Part shown: positions 8,534 to 15,513 of the stretch, in pieces | How positions within the stretch are numbered: position 1 is the first letter of the stretch | Layout: every line of letters begins with the position of its first letter | Virus record (IMG/VR): IMGVR_UViG_3300020204_000418 | Coordinates: 1-22,217 of that record | DNA: 22,217 nt | Origin: a virus | Direction: 5' to 3' (one strand) | The notes under the pieces: model-generated | What the model was told of the DNA's origin: nothing | Seen by the model: only the letters and a program-made list of their open reading frames with translations | Database searches by the model: none | Translations under genes and position numbers: made by a program

Positions 8534-9472
8534 TTATATCAATTGCGTTCCTAGAGTTCCAGAATTACTAACAAAGAGTCGGTATTGAGACCCATTAGGT
8601 GATGTTAATACTACACCTCCAGATGTATCTATCCCAACATAAGCATCACCAGATGTATAAATCCTTGACCACTTCATAGATGAGGATCCTAAATCAAATG
8701 TACTATTTAATCTAGGTAAATGAGATCCAGCGGTGATTGTTCCACCTAGAGTTAAATCATTTGTATTAGGATTAAAAGTAAAAGCAGTTGCCGTTGTTCT
8801 GACGCTTGCTGTTTGATTTGATCCGGCGGAAGCAACAAAAACTGGATAAAAAGTAGAATTGGTTGTAACTGCAGTAGCGTTTATTTGACTTGATGGTCCA
8901 GATATGCCTTGAACGCCTTGAATACCTTGAAATCCTTGAGCAGCATATGCACCATCAGTTCCCTGAAGTCCTTGGATGCCTTGAATACCTTGAATGCCTT
9001 GAGATCCTTGAGATGCATAAGCACCATCAGTTCCCTGAAGTCCTTGAATTCCCTGAGATCCAGTGATTCCCTGGACACCCTGTGTTCCCTGAAGACCTTG
9101 AGCTGGACCTTGAATTCCTTGAATTCCTTGAAATCCTTGAGCAGCGTATGCACCATCAATCCCTTGGATACCCTGGATTCCCTGAATTCCTTGAATACCT
9201 TGAGTTCCTTGAGATCCAGTTGTACCTTGAGATCCTTGAGAAGCATAAGCACCATCAGTTCCCTGAAGTCCTTGAATTCCCTGAGATCCAGTAGTTCCCT
9301 GAACTCCTTGTGGACCAACAACATAGGTTAATGAATTCCAAGGAGTAACACCATCACCAATTTTAAATTTTTTAGTATCTAATTCAGCACCAATTTCACC
9401 CTCAGCAAGAACTGGGTTTAATAAAGTCCATCTTTCGGATATTCCTCTTCTAACCTGAATTTGTGTCGTCAT
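8534..9472 (-). CDS. Short collagen-like tail fibre
   Basis: A 312-aa fibre protein, a small relative of the 1788-aa fibre downstream. Residues 1-52 form the same Mtd-type N-terminal module (IQVRRG, NPVLAEGEIGAELDT, FKIGDG, WNSL). Residues ~53-193 are Gly-X-Gln triplets with four DGAYAS or DGAYAA interruptions. The C-terminus (~194-312) is a beta-rich head containing a LNSTFDLGSSSMKWSRIY stretch, a pattern familiar from tips of phage fibres and from proteins carrying intramolecular chaperone regions. It starts 4 bp after the upstream structural gene, whose end supplies a GGTGGAG that can act as a ribosome binding site. The shared N-terminus suggests that both fibres dock on the same partner, or that one arose by duplication. 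A fibre role is well supported; its location on the baseplate is not. Confidence 0.82.
   Translation of the reverse strand: MTTQIQVRRGISERWTLLNPVLAEGEIGAELDTKKFKIGDGVTPWNSLTYVVGPQGVQGTTGSQGIQGLQGTDGAYASQGSQGTTGSQGTQGIQGIQGIQGIQGIDGAYAAQGFQGIQGIQGPAQGLQGTQGVQGITGSQGIQGLQGTDGAYASQGSQGIQGIQGIQGLQGTDGAYAAQGFQGIQGVQGISGPSSQINATAVTTNSTFYPVFVASAGSNQTASVRTTATAFTFNPNTNDLTLGGTITAGSHLPRLNSTFDLGSSSMKWSRIYTSGDAYVGIDTSGGVVLTSPNGSQYRLFVSNSGTLGTQLI
8894..9315 (-). repeat. Collagen-like triplet repeat tract in the short fibre
   Basis: Degenerate 9-bp units coding Gly-X-Gln, closely related in sequence to those of the large fibre gene. Four GAYAS/GAYAA-coding units are spaced through it. The nucleotide likeness to the tracts at 3937-8364 makes recombination between the two genes plausible. 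Confidence 0.85.
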
Positions 9473-9476
9473 TTAC

Positions 9477-9782
9477 TTAAATATCTCCACCATCCAACGA
9501 TTCAACTCCACCATAAACAGAATCTGGTCTTCCACCGTCAATATTAGTAGTCATCTCAACACGAACAGTAGCCGTGTTTGTATTTTCCAAAATAACAGAC
9601 GATACCGCGTTTCCAGTAAAGTTCAAAGATCTAACGTTATTTGCAATACTTACAGCGTCTTTTTCAACATTAGACACTCCAACACCTTCAGAGTCACCAT
9701 AAACTACAACTCCTTTATAGAAGGTTGCTTTCTCGTTGAAAAAAGATTCTTGTCCAAAAGACGTGAGATTTTCCGAAGACAT
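9477..9782 (-). CDS. Small putative virion structural protein
   Basis: A 101-aa protein of no recognised function. It is predicted to be mostly beta strand, with an alternating hydrophobic pattern in residues ~50-78 (VRSLNFTGNAVSSV followed by a Thr-rich TATVRVEM strand). That pattern is often seen as a short repeated module in marine phage fibre and structural proteins. It ends in a Gly/Asp-rich tail. It sits between the beta-helix spike candidate (3-bp gap) and the short collagen fibre (4-bp gap), so a role as a fibre connector or baseplate accessory is a reasonable guess. No signal peptide or membrane segment is present. It is likely a real gene because of the tight spacing on both sides. 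Confidence 0.6.
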   Translation of the reverse strand: MSSENLTSFGQESFFNEKATFYKGVVVYGDSEGVGVSNVEKDAVSIANNVRSLNFTGNAVSSVILENTNTATVRVEMTTNIDGGRPDSVYGGVESLDGGDI

Positions 9783-9785
9783 TTA

Positions 9786-10340
9786 CTATCCTCCTATAAA
9801 TGGAACTGCTGCTTTAAACGCAGTCTCAAGAAATTCAGATCCAACAAAACTATTTTTAAATACTTTCATAGCAAAAGTATCTTTGATTGCGTTTCCTGTT
9901 AATGCATTTTGATCTATCTTGTTACCATCCATTAAAATTCTTCCAGACCCGCTTTTAAGAGTTAAGTTTCTCCCTGCTTTCAAATCAATGTCTTCGGCAG
10001 ATTCAATTTGAATATTTTTCGCTTTTATTCTAACTCTACCATTTCTAGCAGCGGTGATACAAACATCGCCATTTAATCCTGCAATATTAATATCAATTGA
10101 TCCATCTTCATCACTTTTTGATCCACCAATTATTTCAATATATCTATCGTTGTAAATTCTATAGGTTCCACCCTCAGTAAATCCCACTAGATTTACATCC
10201 TTATTATCATTCCAACTATAGAAATTATACAAGTCAGGTCCATCAAATCCCATTTGGGGATTTTTAACGTCAATCCTAAAATTAGGACCACGAGAATCTA
10301 TTTGCCTTGCTACCCAATTTTGGTTTGGTCTATCTGCCAT
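9786..10340 (-). CDS. Beta-helix baseplate spike candidate (gp5 C-terminal-like)
   Basis: A 184-aa protein. Residues ~82-140 show short alternating strands with Gly/Asn turns (DINIAG, DVCITAARNGRVRIKAKNIQIES, then NLTLKSGSGRILMDG). This looks like the triple-stranded beta-helix of T4 gp5 C-terminal domain and VgrG-type spikes. The N-terminus (~1-70) has the form of a small beta domain with PNQNWVARQIDSRGPNFRIDV. The C-terminus ends in a hydrophobic helix and FIGG. The ATG lies 1 bp after the stop of the gp5-like gene, so the two are probably translated together and act in one complex. In T4 the needle is part of gp5; here it appears to be a separate polypeptide. An alternative is a general structural protein. 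The beta-helix reading is by eye, not a computed fold. Confidence 0.62.
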   Translation of the reverse strand: MADRPNQNWVARQIDSRGPNFRIDVKNPQMGFDGPDLYNFYSWNDNKDVNLVGFTEGGTYRIYNDRYIEIIGGSKSDEDGSIDINIAGLNGDVCITAARNGRVRIKAKNIQIESAEDIDLKAGRNLTLKSGSGRILMDGNKIDQNALTGNAIKDTFAMKVFKNSFVGSEFLETAFKAAVPFIGG

Positions 10341-10341
10341 T

Positions 10342-12471
10342 TTATGTTATACAATCAATGACTTGTTGTACTTCTGTTTGTGGATCTTGGGGGAATACTC
10401 CAAGAACTGGTCTTAATAATGCACCATCACCAGTGTCGGATATTACACTAATTACAGGAACATCATCTATAACTTGACTATTTATTGGTTTAGCAGAAAT
10501 GATTCTTCCAGAATCTACGATTAATTCATATTCTGTTCCAAAACTATCAACTGCAGTATCAGTTGGTAAATATCCATTTCCAGGGTCAGAAATAACAACG
10601 GATGAAACTCCATACGGATCGGAATCTTCTACCGGATAATTTTCCCCAGGAGAGACAATATAAATTGATGCTACTTGCCCATTCTCATCAATCAATGCTC
10701 TAGCAATTGCACCATATCCTTGACCACACTCATCAACTAGTTCAACAAATGGTGGGAATTTATATCCAGAACCAGGATTATCAATTTGAACACCAATGAC
10801 ACTAGCTGTTTTTTGGGCAGCATTAACTACATTTCCAAGACCATCAACGTTGTTTACAAAAGATCCCAATAGTGCTTTTCCAACAGCACCACTACCTCCA
10901 CCACCAAAAATTTTAACTTGCGGACCACCATTATTGGAACAAGGTCCACTGTAACATCCACCAGTTAAAGATTGACTTGTTCCTGATACTTTTGTTCCAT
11001 CACCGAAAATATCCCATTTTCCATACTGCCTTTCAAAATCAGATGCTAAATTTCCTATTGCCTTTGATGCATTCATATTTTCTAATATTTTATCAAAGGA
11101 GTCTTTTTCATTATCAGATTTTTTTGGACCTTTTCCTACTACTATTTCTTTTACCTCTGGACACTTTCCTTTACCTTGATCACAATCAAAAAGACCTCCC
11201 AGTGCTTTCAATACATCAACTCCACTACGTAAAAATTCTGCTACTTTAAACGCCGGAGATAAAATTTTAGAAAGTCCACTAATAGCAGATGATAAACCAG
11301 ATACCATATCATCTATAATTTTATTTAAAAATGCTCCTACAAATTGATTTCCAACACATGTAACAAAATTTGTTATATTTTTTACGATTTCTTTTAGTAA
11401 ATCTTTTACTATAGATTTCAGTCCCTCTACAACTTTGGAGGAAATACAAGCGATTGCATCTTCAAATATTTTAACAGGGCTCATCATTGCTTTTTGAGCA
11501 GCAACTGCACCTAAATGTGCTGTTACGGTATTACCCCCTGAGGAAGTTAATATTGAACCAAAGGTTGTTTTATATAATAATTCAAGTCCCTCAGAAAGTA
11601 ACTTTTCAAATTTATTATATAATTTATTCATCATTTGACCAACAAATCCATTTGCGAGAGATGAAATAACTTCAACAGACTTATTCAATTCATTATCAAT
11701 ATTTAAAAATACTGTCGCAGCATTTTGAATTTTGTTCAAAAGATTATTAACTTCTGCAGAAATTCCTTTTACTAATGTATCTTCACAAGTGTCTGCTAAT
11801 ACAATGGTAGTTCCTATTGCTGAAGATGATGATATTTCTTTAGGTTCTGTAGGTGTAGATATGGGACTTACAGTTGTGGAAGTTGTGGAAGTTGTGGTTG
11901 CAGTAGATGTAGAAGTAGATGTAGATGTGGATGATCCTGACGAAGTATTAAGTCTTGAAGCTGTTTTTTGATCAACACTTCTTGGAGTTTTTGAAGATTT
12001 TGTATTAGAACTAACAGATTCACTCCAACTAGAAGAATCTAATAATCCATTTGGTTTTTTTATTTTATCTGTATAACCTGTAAAAGGTTCAAAAGGTGCT
12101 TTGTATGGTTTTGGGATTATATCTCCAGTTCTACCAAAAGTTCCCATGATCATGGGAATTTGACCATCATCTCCATCTAAGAAAAAACCAACAACAACAT
12201 CTCCAGGTGCTAATTTTGAATTAACACCAAGATTTGCTCCGCCACTTCCAGTTGTTGTGGGCATTAAAACTCCAGCCCATGGAAGATCTTCATTTTTTAA
12301 ATCAGTCTCGTTATCTGGGTGGTATCCCATGATACGGACTTTGTATCTACTTCCCCATCCACCACCATTTGCCTGGGATTCCCATGATTCTATTGGGGCA
12401 ATTTGTCCTACCCACCAGCGAAATCCATCTCTTCCTACAAAATTAGTTTTAAATAAAGACTCTTCTATCAT
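10342..12471 (-). CDS. 5: gp5-like baseplate hub protein without lysozyme domain
   Basis: A 709-aa protein. Residues ~1-125 match the OB-fold N-terminal domain of T4 gp5: WWVGQIAPIE, YKVRIMGYHPDN, then LAPGDVVVGFFLDGDDGQIPMIMGTFGR at ~88-114. A Ser/Thr-rich linker fills ~176-206. A long, largely helical, moderately hydrophobic region (~225-450) follows, and the C-terminus (~560-709) carries repeats of the type G-x-G-Y-x-x-P-P and G-x-G-A-x-A found in other marine T4-like proteins. T4 gp5 (575 aa) has a lysozyme in its middle; nothing here resembles it. The gene overlaps the gp27-like gene by 4 bp (ATGA), fitting the gp27-gp5 hub complex. The N-terminal assignment is firm; the function of the rest is unknown. 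Confidence 0.78.
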   Translation of the reverse strand: MIEESLFKTNFVGRDGFRWWVGQIAPIESWESQANGGGWGSRYKVRIMGYHPDNETDLKNEDLPWAGVLMPTTTGSGGANLGVNSKLAPGDVVVGFFLDGDDGQIPMIMGTFGRTGDIIPKPYKAPFEPFTGYTDKIKKPNGLLDSSSWSESVSSNTKSSKTPRSVDQKTASRLNTSSGSSTSTSTSTSTATTTSTTSTTVSPISTPTEPKEISSSSAIGTTIVLADTCEDTLVKGISAEVNNLLNKIQNAATVFLNIDNELNKSVEVISSLANGFVGQMMNKLYNKFEKLLSEGLELLYKTTFGSILTSSGGNTVTAHLGAVAAQKAMMSPVKIFEDAIACISSKVVEGLKSIVKDLLKEIVKNITNFVTCVGNQFVGAFLNKIIDDMVSGLSSAISGLSKILSPAFKVAEFLRSGVDVLKALGGLFDCDQGKGKCPEVKEIVVGKGPKKSDNEKDSFDKILENMNASKAIGNLASDFERQYGKWDIFGDGTKVSGTSQSLTGGCYSGPCSNNGGPQVKIFGGGGSGAVGKALLGSFVNNVDGLGNVVNAAQKTASVIGVQIDNPGSGYKFPPFVELVDECGQGYGAIARALIDENGQVASIYIVSPGENYPVEDSDPYGVSSVVISDPGNGYLPTDTAVDSFGTEYELIVDSGRIISAKPINSQVIDDVPVISVISDTGDGALLRPVLGVFPQDPQTEVQQVIDCIT

Positions 12472-13814
12472 GATGGTTTATGTATACCAAAAGTATCTCT
12501 TACTAACTGCATTGATGTGAATGAACGATTAGGTTCAAAATGATGGCACAGTTCCTTAATCATATATAGTCCACTTTGATCGGAGTCAATTTCTTCAGAA
12601 TCACTTCTTGAGATTTTTGGAAACTCACACTTAATTACATCTCCAGCCCTTAAATCAGTGTTACATGGAACAACCATACTTACAGTTTGTGTAAACAAAA
12701 CATTATACCGCATAATTGCTTGTGCCTGATAATCTGCTGGATCTGCATTATAATTTTTAGAAACTCCTTTTTCCAAAGTTCCCACATCTAAAACTGAACA
12801 TAAAATTCTGGTGGGAATTTCGCCAAGATTTTTATTTGATGAATTAGATAATTTTGGAAGATCTAACTTTTTACCACCTAAATTATTGATCGCTTTTTCA
12901 TAATTTGGGAGTGAAAATGTTTTTCCATAAAAATTAAAAGTCAATGGATCAAAATAAACTCTGGCGCTAGCATAAGTCCCCAATCTTAATTTTTCAATTA
13001 AATTTTGATTTTTATCAGTAATATAATTTAAGATATTAAAATCATTATTCTTTTCATTATTTGACTCTGCAACATCACTATAACGATATGTTGCTTTTGG
13101 TTTTTGTTTAGTCAACATATCAACAGATCTAAACTGAAATCCATCCTGCGTTTGATAAAAAAGAAATCCGGCAGTTGAATCTTTTGAAACTTCAGGAACA
13201 GCTTTAGATGCTAACCAAACAAGTACACTAAATGGTTTTTTCATATTACCAATAAATCCATACTTATTAATTGCCTTATCTGGATTTTTAACCTGATCCG
13301 TCTTTAAAACATCTTTCAAAATTAAATTCACTGATTGATCGATTGATAAATCAGTTGAATATTTTTTTACAACCCTAGTGGTTTCGTTTGTAATCGCCTC
13401 TCTTGAAACAAGATGTAACGTAAAACTTTCTCTTTGAGATTCTGAAATTACATCAGAGATACTTGATACATACAAATATTTTTTTATTGTGGATGAGAAA
13501 TCAATTCCTTTTTTTGTTTGATTTTCACCGTTTACTCCTTGATCTTGAATTTTAAGTGATAATCTTTCCCCACCCCTTAAAGGTAAACCATTATAAATTG
13601 ATTGTTTATTTCCATCTGGATTTCCATCAGAATCTGGTGGAGCAATCGTATCTCCAGTGTTTACTACTCTGATTTTTGCTGTAATTGTCGGTGAAAAAAT
13701 ATCCTCATAATAATCTACAGAAATAGTTCCAAACTTAATGTCTACTGTTCTCTTTTGATCATTTGATTCTAAAATTAATTCTTCATATATTGAAGATTCT
13801 GTTGCAGATGCCAT
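12468..13814 (-). CDS. 27: gp27-like baseplate hub protein
   Basis: A 448-aa protein that fits the baseplate hub ring protein gp27 of T4 (391 aa) by content and position. The N-terminal part is beta-rich with VDIKFGTISVDYYEDIFSPTITAKIRVVNTG, a form typical of hub tudor-like domains. The middle has SREAITNETTRVVKKYSTDLSIDQSVNLILKDVL, resembling the segment in this family that packs against the central axis. The C-terminus closes with a beta domain (RAGDVIKCEFPKI and GLYMIKELCHHFEPN). It overlaps the gp5-like gene by 4 bp and directly follows the hydrolase protein (TAAATG junction). In T4, trimers of gp27 bind gp5 and connect tail tube to spike. The assignment rests on motif style and order; sequence identity to T4 is probably low. 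Confidence 0.7.
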   Translation of the reverse strand: MASATESSIYEELILESNDQKRTVDIKFGTISVDYYEDIFSPTITAKIRVVNTGDTIAPPDSDGNPDGNKQSIYNGLPLRGGERLSLKIQDQGVNGENQTKKGIDFSSTIKKYLYVSSISDVISESQRESFTLHLVSREAITNETTRVVKKYSTDLSIDQSVNLILKDVLKTDQVKNPDKAINKYGFIGNMKKPFSVLVWLASKAVPEVSKDSTAGFLFYQTQDGFQFRSVDMLTKQKPKATYRYSDVAESNNEKNNDFNILNYITDKNQNLIEKLRLGTYASARVYFDPLTFNFYGKTFSLPNYEKAINNLGGKKLDLPKLSNSSNKNLGEIPTRILCSVLDVGTLEKGVSKNYNADPADYQAQAIMRYNVLFTQTVSMVVPCNTDLRAGDVIKCEFPKISRSDSEEIDSDQSGLYMIKELCHHFEPNRSFTSMQLVRDTFGIHKPS

Positions 13815-15512
13815 TTAAGTATATGCTAATTCTAATAAGAGTTTTTTTCTCATAAATCTATTTAACGAATCTCCACTCATAATTACAGCGCCACCACCAG
13901 AATCTGCTGGAATCACTGTAGTTTCTTGACTCTCTTCATCTATAATAATTATTTGTTGTTGCTGCTGTTGACCCTGTAACATGGGTATATCAGCAACTGG
14001 TCTAGATATTCCCTCTCCACCAGAAAAAGAGACATGTAAATGATCATAGTGTCCACTTGTTTTCCATAATATTTCAGCAATTCCTAGTTTTGCTTTATTT
14101 TGTCTGAAAAATGCAGCAAGATTATCTAATTGTGCTTCGCTATTATGTGAGAGTGGATAATCTAATGCCTCACCATAATTATGATAAGATCTATATCCTC
14201 TCATCATAACACGTTCTCTACCAGACCCCGTGTATCCAGAATACAAATTAAAGTCTGGATGCTGCCATGGTTTATATCCTTTATCTAACAAAGATCTACC
14301 CACAGTAACAGCTTGATTATATGCTGACGATTTATTTGCACCTCTAGATTTTCTACCGTCTCCAGCACCTTTAGGTTTTTTTGCCTCTTTTAAATTTTGA
14401 TTATAAACCTCAAGAGATTGACTTGAAGTTCTATCTGTTTGACCATGAAATGTACCCAAACCTGCCCATATTTTACTCGCTTTATACATTTGAGAATCAG
14501 TCATCTTCTCAATATCTACTCCACCATTTCGCGCCAAAGCAAGAATCATTTTATTTTGTGTCTCTGGACTAAAAGTATCATCCCATTTAAACTGTCCTCT
14601 CTCCACTAGTCCCCTTAACGTTTCCGGCATAATTTGCAACGCACCAGATGCACTGGAATTATATCGATCTTTTTTAAATGGTATAATTCCACCACCTAAT
14701 CTATCTGGTAGTCTATCCGTTCCACCAAGTTTAATTGCATCATACAATTCACCAAGAGACATTTGAGATAATTTTGGGACAACCGCGCCACCATAAACTG
14801 TATTATATCCACCAGATCCACCAGTTCCTTCTAATTCTCTAACTGTGGCTATGAATGCCTTTTCTTCAGGAGTATCAGCTATTACATCAGCAGCGTTTAA
14901 ACTTCCACCACCCGCTGCGGAGACTTCTCCCATATCACCACCAACAGCAGTTTTTGCATCTTCAAACGCCTTTTCAATTCCTTTTACAGCATCCTCCATC
15001 TCTTTCATTGCTGCTTTTATTTTTCCAGATTGATCTGTAAAGTCAAAATTTCTCCAGTTCTCAAGAGTTCCAGTAACAAGTCCAAAAATTCCTTTAAACC
15101 ACTTTGTAATATTTTCTATAAAATTTTTTAAACCTTGAAATAACAAGTTGATTCTAGATATCAAATTTTCAACCATTTTAATAATATTTGGTAAATTATT
15201 AACTGCCCACCCTATCAATAAAATTCCAAGAAAATCTAAAATACTTTCTAAAAAGTTTTTAGCTGTAGAAGAAACTTTACTAAGTGGACCTTGCGTTTCA
15301 ACCTTTGATTTATTTTCCAATAAATCTTCTTTTTCTTCTCTTTTTTTTCTTTCCGCTTTTTTTACATCAAAAAGTTTTGATCTAGCAATTTTTTCTTTTT
15401 TTACTTTTGTTCGTTTTAAAATCGCTTTTTTCAAAATATTAGAGGAACTCCCAATAGCACTCTTAGTTACATTAAAAAAAGAAGTTTTTATGTTAATTGA
15501 TGATTTTATCAT
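13815..15512 (-). CDS. Tail protein with muramidase-like and M15-peptidase-like domains
   Basis: A 565-aa protein. The N-terminus is strongly basic and charged (30-70), followed by hydrophobic helices (~88-150, including FLGILLIGWAV). Residues ~217-378 resemble a GH104/lambda-type muramidase: E226/E228 in RELEGTG, SASGALQIMPETL (287-299), FSPETQ (314-319) and KIWAGLGTFHGQ (347-358). Residues ~395-497 carry an M15-type peptidase signature: SYHNYGEALD (442-451; H444, D451) and DHLH (490-493; H491, H493), the zinc-binding pattern. A Gln run (514-520) and a disordered tail follow. Both catalytic signatures look intact. It lies between the tape-measure-like and hub genes, 1 bp after the former, so it is probably carried in the tail tip for local wall digestion at infection. 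It could also be classed as a second tape measure or hub protein. Confidence 0.75.
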   Translation of the reverse strand: MIKSSINIKTSFFNVTKSAIGSSSNILKKAILKRTKVKKEKIARSKLFDVKKAERKKREEKEDLLENKSKVETQGPLSKVSSTAKNFLESILDFLGILLIGWAVNNLPNIIKMVENLISRINLLFQGLKNFIENITKWFKGIFGLVTGTLENWRNFDFTDQSGKIKAAMKEMEDAVKGIEKAFEDAKTAVGGDMGEVSAAGGGSLNAADVIADTPEEKAFIATVRELEGTGGSGGYNTVYGGAVVPKLSQMSLGELYDAIKLGGTDRLPDRLGGGIIPFKKDRYNSSASGALQIMPETLRGLVERGQFKWDDTFSPETQNKMILALARNGGVDIEKMTDSQMYKASKIWAGLGTFHGQTDRTSSQSLEVYNQNLKEAKKPKGAGDGRKSRGANKSSAYNQAVTVGRSLLDKGYKPWQHPDFNLYSGYTGSGRERVMMRGYRSYHNYGEALDYPLSHNSEAQLDNLAAFFRQNKAKLGIAEILWKTSGHYDHLHVSFSGGEGISRPVADIPMLQGQQQQQQIIIIDEESQETTVIPADSGGGAVIMSGDSLNRFMRKKLLLELAYT

Positions 15513-15513
15513 T

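Noticed and set aside
10479-10486. AATAAATA on the minus strand within the 3' part of the gp5-like gene
   Set aside because: Matches the late motif but lies inside coding sequence over 130 nt from the next start; likely a chance match in AT-rich DNA.
11871-11940. Low-complexity run coding Ser/Thr in the gp5-like gene, considered as a sequencing artefact or non-coding repeat
   Set aside because: The frame stays open on both sides and Ser/Thr linkers are common between phage structural domains.
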